Shown: positions 1 to 5,417 of the stretch, in pieces
Numbering within the stretch: the stretch's first letter is position 1
Layout: every line of letters starts with the position of its first letter
Assembly: GCA_045545435.1 (NCBI GenBank)
Contig: JAZQAV010000022.1
Location: 1 to 10,338 of the forward strand
DNA: 10,338 nt
Source: UMGS1502 sp045545435
Lineage (GTDB): Bacteria > Actinomycetota > Coriobacteriia > Coriobacteriales > Eggerthellaceae
Direction: 5' to 3'
Made by a program: the position numbers and the translations under genes
Notes under the pieces: model-generated
Seen by the model: the letters and a program-made list of their open reading frames with translations, nothing else
Told to the model about the DNA's origin: nothing
Database searches by the model: none

Positions 1-46
1 CGCCGCTTTCAAACATTAAATTCTTAACCATTCCCCAGCCGCTTTA
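1..46. repeat. Direct terminal repeat, left copy (46 bp)
   Basis: Bases 1-46 are identical to bases 10293-10338 at the other end of the window. The repeat contains the last codons and stop of the lectin-like gene, a short spacer and the left arm of the hairpin at 34-57. An exact repeat at the two extreme ends is what an assembled circular molecule shows. It would also appear if the piece lay between two copies of a longer genomic repeat. Confidence 0.95.
2..19 (+). CDS. 3' end of a lectin-fold/DGR target gene (partial)
   Basis: Five codons and a TAA stop (reading A-A-F-K-H) are identical to the end of the gene at 9712-10311. If the molecule is circular this is the same gene running across the junction. 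If not, it is the tail of a second target gene with the same 3' end. Too little is present to judge anything else about it. Confidence 0.7.
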   Translation, partial: AAFKH

Positions 47-57
47 GGGCGGCTGGG
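34..57. other. GC-rich hairpin just downstream of the variable gene
   Basis: A perfect 9-bp inverted repeat, CCCAGCCGC at 34-42 and GCGGCTGGG at 49-57, with a 6-nt loop. It starts 15 nt after the stop codon of the lectin-like gene. No T-run follows on either strand, so it is not a standard intrinsic terminator, although it could still stabilise a 3' end. DGR target genes are known to carry GC-rich hairpin/cruciform elements shortly after the variable repeat that help target-site recognition. Stem length and place fit that role, but the loop is longer than the usual four bases. Confidence 0.7.
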
Positions 58-77
58 ATAACCCAAACACTAACGAC

Positions 78-326
78 ATGGAACACACCAACAACGAACA
101 CATTTACGCCCATTTCACGGGTAACCGCGAAAACGGACGCAACGGAATTGAAGAACTTGAACGCCTTGGAGCAAACAACGCCTACCACAAGGACGGAAGC
201 AACCCCGATATGCTTTATTACATTGCCCACGATAACAATATACATAGCGCAAAGAGAAGCAACGCCCACCTCCGCGCTTTGATAGATATGATTGAAGAGG
301 TTGGAAAGGAGGTCAGTTGTGAGTAA
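78..326 (+). CDS. Hypothetical protein, 82 aa
   Basis: I do not recognise this protein. It is polar, Asn/His-rich in the first half, and has a helical, charged C-terminal part (about residues 58-82). No signal peptide, membrane segment or cysteine pair is visible. It starts at ATG 78 after an A/C-rich leader without a Shine-Dalgarno site, as is common in Bacteroidota. Its stop (324-326) overlaps the probable GTG start of the next gene at 319, suggesting translational coupling. It is the first gene after the hairpin and so probably heads the operon if the molecule is circular. Coding use resembles the neighbours and the opposite-strand frame is a shadow. Confidence 0.6.
   Translation: MEHTNNEHIYAHFTGNRENGRNGIEELERLGANNAYHKDGSNPDMLYYIAHDNNIHSAKRSNAHLRALIDMIEEVGKEVSCE
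305..313 (+). promoter_or_regulatory. Shine-Dalgarno-like site AAAGGAGGT
   Basis: AAAGGAGGT lies 5 nt before the GTG at 319 and is nearly a full complement of the 16S 3' end. It decides the start chosen for the 131-aa gene. Other genes in this window show no comparable site. It also encodes residues of the upstream gene, so chance cannot be excluded. Confidence 0.45.
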
Positions 327-714
327 GGCACGCAATGGCAAGGTGATGAGCTTTCGTAAAGGGTGGGAGCGAATAAGGCCGGTTGATATGTCGCAAGCCA
401 AAGAGCAACTTATGGCCGCTATGAGCATTGCCAACCGTAATTCGTGGGCATTGTGCCTAAACAGCGGTAAGCCATTCAATGAAGAGCAAATCAAAGCTGT
501 GGAAGATGTGTTTGCCAAATATGGTGTGAGAGCCGCCGAGGTTTGGGACAAACCGAGAGAATGGGACGTAACAACCAATTACAAGAACGGCACGCTCCGA
601 TTGGTACACCTTGACCCATACGAAGTAAAGGTATTCAACAGCCCAGCAGACTTGCTGGATTACGCACGCCGCGAACATATCCCGTTACCGGCACCCTGGG
701 GCAAAGAAGAATAG
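319..714 (+). CDS. Small protein, possible DNA-binding regulator, 131 aa
   Basis: The start is taken as GTG 319, behind a strong ribosome site and overlapping the previous stop; TTG 292 and ATG 343 are the alternatives. Residues about 12-75 (from FRKGWERIRPVD to a conserved-looking KYGV segment and a Trp) resemble small Bacteroidales prophage proteins. Those pair an N-terminal 'lysine-rich, helix, helix' unit with a FxKYGV motif and are suspected HTH-like regulators; this match is from memory and is weak. The second half, with NGTLRLVHLD and a PAPWGKEE tail, is not recognised. No cysteine pair or membrane segment is seen. It directly precedes the large non-coding RNA-like region. Confidence 0.6.
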   Translation: MSKARNGKVMSFRKGWERIRPVDMSQAKEQLMAAMSIANRNSWALCLNSGKPFNEEQIKAVEDVFAKYGVRAAEVWDKPREWDVTTNYKNGTLRLVHLDPYEVKVFNSPADLLDYARREHIPLPAPWGKEE

Positions 715-846
715 CCCCACCAAGACCACAAAGCTACAGTGCGGTGTGAAAGGGTTTTTCATTTCTGTATCGTAGCAGCCTGGGGAGCCGCGAGAGGCGG
801 CAGCACTGTAAGCCACACCAAGGGGGCGACCCCACCCCAGGCACCC

Positions 847-926
847 AGCCGCAAGGCAAAAGAGACCTTTGAAATATTGGTATATAGGTAGAAATATGAT
901 AATGGTTGATAATAGCCGCAAGGCAA
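847..926 (+). repeat. Pair of 13-nt repeats AGCCGCAAGGCAA
   Basis: Identical copies at 847-859 and 914-926. Each contains GCC-GCAA-GGC, a three-pair hairpin with a GNRA tetraloop. The second copy can instead form a five-pair stem, GCCGC 915-919 with GCGGC 927-931. They lie inside the candidate structured RNA and may be duplicated tetraloop modules. Confidence 0.8.
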
Positions 927-1149
927 GCGGCAACGGCGCAGGTGGTGGTAATGCCCTCTTCCAACCGCGCCGGTAAAATGTAAGATTGGGCATACAAAGC
1001 GCACGGGAAATGGAAGCGCGGAGCAACCGATGTGCAGAGGCAATGAAAGATACTTTACTTTCAAAACATAGGGTGTATTCATAAGGATGCACCACGCCGT
1101 GATGCTGGGAAACCGGCGCACGGCGGCAAAAGGGCTGCAAACATAAACG

Positions 1150-1157
1150 TACTTTTG
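1150..1157 (+). promoter_or_regulatory. Bacteroidota -7 promoter box TACTTTTG
   Basis: TACTTTTG matches the Bacteroidota -7 consensus TAnnTTTG exactly. A TTTG -33 box at the expected 19-20 bp upstream is absent, so only half of the promoter is seen. Transcription would begin near 1163-1165 and run into the hairpin at 1182-1208 and the leader of the LuxR-type gene. Confidence 0.45.
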
Positions 1158-1181
1158 CATAGATGTTGTTAGGATTAATTG

Positions 1182-1208
1182 GCGGTGATGCAGTCCCACC
1201 GCTTTTTT
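1182..1208 (+). terminator. Intrinsic terminator-like hairpin with T6
   Basis: GCGGTG 1182-1187 and CACCGC 1197-1202 form a six-pair stem with a 9-nt loop, followed at once by six T (1203-1208). It could end the structured RNA upstream. Because a -7 box lies only about 30 bp upstream, it could instead attenuate the short leader of the next gene. GCGGTG also occurs at 741-746 and could pair with the same CACCGC arm, giving an alternative long-range fold that would break the terminator. Confidence 0.6.
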
Positions 1209-1338
1209 GGGGAGAGGCTACTCACGGCGCAAGTATAGAGTGGGCAACGGCGCAACGCGCATGGCCATAGATAATGTCCGGCTAAAGGTTGGGGCGGTTC
1301 CAACCCTCTCCGCACGATACAAACTAAAACCTACAGAA
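1209..1338 (+). promoter_or_regulatory. Structured 5' leader of the LuxR-type gene
   Basis: GGAGAGG 1211-1217 can pair with CCTCTCC 1305-1311 and close a domain of about 100 nt. Inside are GCGC-AAC-GCGC (1250-1260) and GGTTGG 1287-1292 with CCAACC 1300-1305; the last stem shares one base with the outer one. The frame is open from 1207 (TTG) and has an ATG at 1261, so part could be coding. The helices and the A-rich context before ATG 1339 favour a leader. I do not recognise a known riboswitch. Confidence 0.4.
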
Positions 1339-1749
1339 ATGAAGCAAGATGCAGTATTGAGCAGCCGCGAAACGCAGGTTGCAGAGCTGTTGGCATGGGG
1401 AGCGGCCAAGAAAGAAGTTGCCGACATGCTAACCATCAGCACACGGACGGTAGAGAATACCGCCAGGAACATTTATGCCAAGTGTGAAATACAGAAAGCC
1501 ACCGAACTTTGCGTGTGGTGGTTCACAACCAAATGCGGTGTAAACATGAACCTTTCACCCATAAAACGCAAGCTGGGTGCATTGGCATTGCTAATGCTTC
1601 TGTCGCCCACCGTATTTGGGCAGAGCAACACCGACATGGCACGAACAAGCCGCATGACACGCACAGCGCGAACCGTGAGGGTCGCCAGGGGTGGCAGACG
1701 TGCCGACACGGACATTGATTTTGATTTTGATTATTTGTCAAACCTATAA
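1339..1749 (+). CDS. LuxR-type HTH protein with C-terminal hydrophobic segment, 136 aa
   Basis: Residues 6-62 read as a GerE/LuxR-type helix-turn-helix: an LSSRETQVAELLAWG start, a KKEVADML turn region, and the recognition helix ISTRTVENTARNIYAK. There is no receiver or ligand-binding domain in front, so this is an HTH alone. After a short linker, residues 79-93 form a hydrophobic stretch preceded by basic residues and long enough to be a weak membrane segment. A basic Arg/Thr-rich region (101-121) and an acidic DIDFDFDY tail follow. Similar HTH-plus-hydrophobic proteins are common in Bacteroidales prophages, with unknown target. I chose ATG 1339 because its upstream is A-rich and the earlier part folds as RNA; ATG 1261 would add 26 residues. 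It probably regulates this early region. Confidence 0.75.
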   Translation: MKQDAVLSSRETQVAELLAWGAAKKEVADMLTISTRTVENTARNIYAKCEIQKATELCVWWFTTKCGVNMNLSPIKRKLGALALLMLLSPTVFGQSNTDMARTSRMTRTARTVRVARGGRRADTDIDFDFDYLSNL

Positions 1750-1760
1750 ACGATACAGCC

Positions 1761-1979
1761 ATGATTAAAAACGCATTTTCGCGCTTGATCCAGTGGGTCA
1801 AACGTGGCAAAGTAATTCTTGCAGAAGCAACATTTTACAACGATGATGCCGATTGCATCGTACTTACACAGACCTACAAAGACGGGCACAAACGGCACAC
1901 GTTGTTTTGTGCAACCGCAAACCTTGTAAACCACTGCCAGTCCAAAGGCATTAATATAACCAAGGTAAACACCATTTGA
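1761..1979 (+). CDS. Hypothetical protein, 72 aa
   Basis: I do not recognise this short protein. It starts at ATG 1761, 11 nt after the LuxR-type gene, and stops at 1979, 2 nt before the ATG of the HTH gene, so the three are probably cotranscribed. The N-terminus is basic (FSRLIQWVKRGK). The middle looks like alternating beta strands (VILAEATFYNDDADCIVLTQ), followed by a KDGHKRHTLF turn. The two cysteines in its second half (FCATANLVNHC) do not form a zinc motif. No membrane segment is seen. Confidence 0.6.
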   Translation: MIKNAFSRLIQWVKRGKVILAEATFYNDDADCIVLTQTYKDGHKRHTLFCATANLVNHCQSKGINITKVNTI

Positions 1980-1981
1980 CC

Positions 1982-2302
1982 ATGAGCCACACGCCACAAT
2001 ACAAAGAGCCGCCGCCAATGGTGGTACAACTCAATGTCAACCAGCTTGCCAGTATAGTTGAAGCGACCGTGCGCTCTGTGATAACAGAGCTGTTGACACC
2101 GCCGGAAATACCACAACGGTTTGCCGCCAGCCTGGTTGAGTTTGGCGAGATAGTGGGGAAGAGCCAGGCAACAATATGGCGATGGAAAAGCCAGGGTGTT
2201 TTCGATGAAGCAATACACCAGCACGGGCACAGCATAATGGTTGATATCGACAAAGCCATTGAGTGCATAGATAAACACAGAAAAACCCATAAAAAAAACT
2301 GA
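1982..2302 (+). CDS. HTH DNA-binding protein, DUF3853/excisionase-like, 106 aa
   Basis: Residues about 53-97 carry an excisionase/MerR-like winged HTH. FGEIVGKSQATIWRWKSQG is the helix-turn-helix, and FDEAIHQHGHSIMVDIDKAIECI matches the strand-strand-helix wing seen in DUF3853 proteins of Bacteroidales mobile elements. The first 45 residues are a helical, non-conserved-looking extension. ATG 1982 is preferred to the in-frame TTG 1976. The gene ends 3 nt before the SMC-like ATPase, making it the head of the recombination cassette. It could act as an excisionase, a repressor or a replication accessory factor; the sequence does not separate these. No integrase is present here. Confidence 0.7.
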   Translation: MSHTPQYKEPPPMVVQLNVNQLASIVEATVRSVITELLTPPEIPQRFAASLVEFGEIVGKSQATIWRWKSQGVFDEAIHQHGHSIMVDIDKAIECIDKHRKTHKKN

Positions 2303-2305
2303 AAA

Positions 2306-4354
2306 ATGAAAGAAATACGATTGCCCAAATTGACAATACAAAACTTCAAGGGCATTAAAGAACTTGAAACCGAATTTGGCAAGCGCACCACAATCAGTGG
2401 ACGTAACGCCAGTGGAAAAACAACAATTTTTGACGCTTTCACCTGGTGCCTCTTCGGAAAAGACAGCAGCGGAAAGAGCGATACCGCCAATGGGGGGTTC
2501 ATGGTGAAGACCATAGACCCAGCAACGGGAGAGCCGGTGCCGCAGATTGAACACATGGTGAGTGTAACCCTCAACGTAAGCGGAAACGATGTTGTATTTA
2601 CTCGTAAACTGGTTGAGGAATGGGGAACCACACGAGGCCGCGCAAAACCAGAGTTCAAAGGCAATACCACACATTATTTCATAGATGGTGTGGAATGCAA
2701 GGCCAGCGAGTATGCCGCCGCCGTGAGCGAGATAATGCCCGAAGACCTCTTCCGCATGATAACCGACCCAACCTATTTTCCAAACCTACCCTGGCAGAAG
2801 CAGCGCGAAATGCTTTTGACCATAGCCGGTGATGTTACGCTGGAAAGCGTAGCAGAGGGCAATGAGCGATGGCAGCAGGTTTGGCAGAAAATCAATGGCA
2901 AGAACATAGACGACTACAAAAAGACCATTGCCAACCGCCGAAAGGATATTGAAGACGAACTCAAGTTGATACCGGCACGCATTAGCGGCATACAACTGGC
3001 CACACCAAAAGCAGAGGATTGGGCAACCCTGGAAGCCGACCTAAAGGCAAAGCAAGCAGAGTTTGAGCAAACCGAAAACGAAATGCTCGATGTTTCCACG
3101 GCACAACGCAAGCAATATGAGCGCATACAGGGCGATATGGCGGTAATTGGCGAGTGGAAAAAACGCCAAGCCGAATTGTTGAACGCCGCCAAGTTGAAAG
3201 CCCAGCAGGATGCTATGACGGCCAATGCAAAGCGAAACGAAGCCATTGCCCAGCAGAATGCCCAAAAACAAGCATTGCAGCTGGCAGAAGCCGAGACAAA
3301 GAGAATGGTCGACATGACGCAGGGGAACATCGACCGATTGCAAGCTGAAATTGAACGGATGCAAAGCGACCGGCAACAGCTGTTGATCAAGTGGGAAACG
3401 CGCAATGCCGAGCAATACCAACCACAGCCGTTCAATGGTACATTCCGATGCCCGTTGCACTGTGAAATCGACTGCGCCAATCCACTGTTACTTGCAAACC
3501 ACGAAGAGGCAGTTGCCAGGGAGCGCGAAGCCTGGAACAACCGTCAAGCCGAAGACCTTGACAAGATAACCGAACAAGGCAAAAGTATTAATGTGCAGAT
3601 TGCCGAAACCACAGAGCAACTGAAAGCACAGCAATCACACCTCGATGCAGTAAAGGCAAACGGAGAGGCGAAAACCGCACAAATTGACGACGAGTTGAAA
3701 CGGCTGCAAGCACTGATAGCTGAAACACCCGAAGTCAACGCGGCAAGCGTGAATGGCACTGACATTCCCGAATGGGTCGAGCTGCAACAGAAGATTGCCG
3801 CCAAAGAAAACGAGGTGCATACCGATAACAGCCAGGTAGACACCACCTCGTTGCAGCAACGAAAAGCCACACTCACGGGTGAAATTGATACACTTAAAGC
3901 ACGCATGGCCGCTCGGCAGACTATTGAAGCCAACGCCCAAAAGGTGAAAGCGGAACAAGACCGGCAACAGGAGCTTGCACAACAGAAAGCAGACATAGAG
4001 AGCGAGGAAATGACCATCGCCGACATGGAACACAAACAAACCGACGAAGTGGAACGGCGAGTAAACAGCCTCTTCCAGCTGGTAAAGTTCCGCATGTTTG
4101 AACGCCAGGTGAACGGTGGCGAAAGGCCGACGTGTGTCGCCACGGTGAACGGTGTAAGATACACAGACCTAAACAGTGCAATGAAGATTAATGCCGGACT
4201 TGACATCATCAACACAATTTGCGCCTTTAACGATGTTACCGCACCAATATTTGTAGACAACGCCGAGGGGGTGAACAACTTGCATCCAACAGCTTCACAG
4301 GTTATACGCCTGGTTGTAACGCACGGTGATTTTGAAATACACATTGACGAATGA
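2306..4354 (+). CDS. SMC/Rad50-like AAA ATPase, 682 aa
   Basis: The P-loop GRNASGKT is at residues 32-39, followed by the FDAFTWCLFGKD segment typical of RecF/SbcC/Rad50 N-terminal ATPase lobes. Residues about 210-380 and 400-580 are long Gln/Glu/Lys/Ala coiled-coil arms. Between them lies CPLHCEIDC (C382, C386, C390), where Rad50 has its CxxC hook. The C-terminal lobe has a signature-like region (LNSAMKINAGLDIIN) and the Walker B IFVDNAE near 648-654, as in phage ATPases next to RecT-type genes. It should use ATP to organise DNA ends for a partner nuclease, plausibly the MBL-fold protein at 5418. Its stop overlaps the next ATG (ATGA at 4351). It is shorter than cellular Rad50/SbcC because the arms are short, as is usual for phage forms. 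Confidence 0.85.
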   Translation: MKEIRLPKLTIQNFKGIKELETEFGKRTTISGRNASGKTTIFDAFTWCLFGKDSSGKSDTANGGFMVKTIDPATGEPVPQIEHMVSVTLNVSGNDVVFTRKLVEEWGTTRGRAKPEFKGNTTHYFIDGVECKASEYAAAVSEIMPEDLFRMITDPTYFPNLPWQKQREMLLTIAGDVTLESVAEGNERWQQVWQKINGKNIDDYKKTIANRRKDIEDELKLIPARISGIQLATPKAEDWATLEADLKAKQAEFEQTENEMLDVSTAQRKQYERIQGDMAVIGEWKKRQAELLNAAKLKAQQDAMTANAKRNEAIAQQNAQKQALQLAEAETKRMVDMTQGNIDRLQAEIERMQSDRQQLLIKWETRNAEQYQPQPFNGTFRCPLHCEIDCANPLLLANHEEAVAREREAWNNRQAEDLDKITEQGKSINVQIAETTEQLKAQQSHLDAVKANGEAKTAQIDDELKRLQALIAETPEVNAASVNGTDIPEWVELQQKIAAKENEVHTDNSQVDTTSLQQRKATLTGEIDTLKARMAARQTIEANAQKVKAEQDRQQELAQQKADIESEEMTIADMEHKQTDEVERRVNSLFQLVKFRMFERQVNGGERPTCVATVNGVRYTDLNSAMKINAGLDIINTICAFNDVTAPIFVDNAEGVNNLHPTASQVIRLVVTHGDFEIHIDE

Positions 4355-4563
4355 CACCAGCAGAGATAAAACAACAAGTCGTGATGCTGGGTGCAATGGC
4401 ACAGCAACTCACGCCAAATAGTGCAGGGCAATGTGTTATGATTACCATCCCAGGCACAGACGTAAAGCATGTGTACAGCAACGACCTCGCCAAAAAGATA
4501 ATGATGGCTGTTGCGCGTACACTGGAACAAGAACGATACAGATTGATTAATAAAAGATACTGA
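4351..4563 (+). CDS. Hypothetical protein, 70 aa
   Basis: It starts at ATG 4351, overlapping the ATPase stop by 4 nt, and ends 2 nt before the annealing-protein gene, so it is coupled into the recombination cassette. It has an N-terminal helix (IKQQVVMLGAMAQQL), a probable beta hairpin (QCVMITIPGTDVKHVY) and a C-terminal helix with many basic residues (LAKKIMMAVARTLEQERYRLINKRY). I do not recognise a family. Its position suggests an accessory or DNA-contacting role in recombination, which is inference only. Confidence 0.65.
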   Translation: MTPAEIKQQVVMLGAMAQQLTPNSAGQCVMITIPGTDVKHVYSNDLAKKIMMAVARTLEQERYRLINKRY

Positions 4564-4565
4564 AA

Positions 4566-5405
4566 ATGGAAAACGAACAGAAAAACACCAATGCCCTTGC
4601 CGAATCCATGAATCCAGCATTGCAGGCGGCACAAAACAAGTTTGTTGAAGCGGCCACGCACGCCTCACAGTTGAAAGTGGTCAACAACTTTGGTGCGGCA
4701 TTCACCGCCGTTGGGGTGGTGAAGTTGCTACGCGACGCGCTGACCGATGAAGTAATGCGCGATGTGTTCATTCCACTGATGAACACCAAAATTGGTTTCC
4801 TTACCGATAGAGACCCTAACAAACCCGACAAAAAAACGGGTACTCCTCCCACCCCGTACCCGATACCCGTTGTGCGCGACGCGCTGATTGACGCGGTGGC
4901 GATGGGACTAATGCCAACAGGCAACCAGTTCAACATCCTGGCCGGTAGAATGTACCCAACAAAAGAGGGCTACAGCGCACTGTTAAGCCGCCTGGGTGTG
5001 AAGTACATTTGCGAAGTCGGAATGGATGAAGCAGAGCCAGCGGCGAAAGCCGCCCGAATACAGGTTGTAATCAACTACAGCTACAATGGTGAGAAACAAA
5101 AATTAGCCACCATTGCCACGGTGAAAAAAGACAGCTTCAGCAGCCTGGATCAGTTGCGCGGAAAGGCCGAGCGACGCGGAAAGAAAGTATTGTACGAATA
5201 CCTCACGGGTTGCGACATGGGCGAAGACGGCGAGACGCAGACCATTGACACAACCTATACGGTAGTTGACGAACAGCAGCAACGGCACGAAGAGGCAAGG
5301 CAGCAAGCCGCCGCCAGCCAACCCATAGGACACAGACCACCGGCACAGGAACAACAATCCACCACCAGCCAATCCAATACAAACACCCGACAGCCCGGAT
5401 TTTAA
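4566..5405 (+). CDS. recT: RecT-like single-strand annealing protein, 279 aa
   Basis: Probable phage single-strand annealing recombinase of the RecT type, which coats single-stranded DNA and pairs complementary strands. The core (about 50-145) has LLRDALTDEVM, NTKIGFLTD, then a block YPIPVVRDALIDAVAMGLMP continuing into TGNQFNILAGRMYPTKEGY. That block is the arrangement I recall from Bacteroidota phage proteins annotated as RecT. A basic patch, KAERRGKKVLYEYLTGCDM, follows near residue 200. The last 40 residues are a low-complexity Gln/Ser/Thr/Pro tail. Neighbours fit: an SMC-like ATPase upstream, an MBL-fold nuclease candidate downstream and SSB later. The fold call is by pattern and context, so another annealing-protein family remains possible. 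Confidence 0.65.
   Translation: MENEQKNTNALAESMNPALQAAQNKFVEAATHASQLKVVNNFGAAFTAVGVVKLLRDALTDEVMRDVFIPLMNTKIGFLTDRDPNKPDKKTGTPPTPYPIPVVRDALIDAVAMGLMPTGNQFNILAGRMYPTKEGYSALLSRLGVKYICEVGMDEAEPAAKAARIQVVINYSYNGEKQKLATIATVKKDSFSSLDQLRGKAERRGKKVLYEYLTGCDMGEDGETQTIDTTYTVVDEQQQRHEEARQQAAASQPIGHRPPAQEQQSTTSQSNTNTRQPGF
4837..4862. repeat. Inverted repeat CGGGTAC/GTACCCG in the recT-like gene
   Basis: A perfect 7-bp inverted repeat (4837-4843 and 4856-4862) with a 12-nt loop lies in the Pro-rich segment of the annealing protein. CCCG at 4824-4827 can compete for the left arm. It may only reflect proline/glycine codons. Confidence 0.5.
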
Positions 5406-5417
5406 CACCATGACGCT

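Larger units (their letters stand above)
715..1208 (+). ncRNA. Candidate large structured RNA, about 0.45-0.5 kb
   Basis: This stretch has no credible + strand gene, and the minus-strand frames give low-complexity Pro/Leu/Cys translations without recognisable domains. It is full of helices. CCTGGGG 779-785 pairs with CCCCAGG 835-841 and encloses GCCGC/GCGGC (787-801) and a GGGG-GCGA-CCCC hairpin (822-833). A 13-nt repeat, AGCCGCAAGGCAA, occurs at 847-859 and 914-926, each able to form a GCAA tetraloop hairpin. CGGCGC 934-939 pairs with GCGCCG 967-972. GGTGTATTC 1072-1080 pairs with 1085-1093. CGCCGTG 1095-1101 pairs with CACGGCG 1119-1125, stacked on an inner hairpin with a GAAA loop. It ends at a terminator-like hairpin. 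I cannot assign it to tmRNA, RNase P RNA, a self-splicing intron or a named ornate RNA class. The 5' end is unknown. Confidence 0.55.

Noticed and set aside
34..57. Intrinsic terminator at the GC hairpin
   Set aside because: No T-run follows on either strand, so a standard rho-independent terminator is not supported.
685..1199. Minus-strand open frames of about 90-150 codons over the gene-free region
   Set aside because: Their translations are Pro/Leu/Cys-rich without any recognisable domain, and all real genes are on the other strand. The stretch is better explained by RNA helices.
715..1208. tmRNA, RNase P RNA or a self-splicing intron
   Set aside because: No tRNA-like ends, no conserved RNase P core motifs, no group II domain V or group I core were recognised, and the flanking genes are not two halves of one gene.
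715..1338. DGR template repeat in the non-coding region
   Set aside because: The non-adenine skeleton of the variable repeat, for example the segment encoding RPVLAF, is not found here on either strand.
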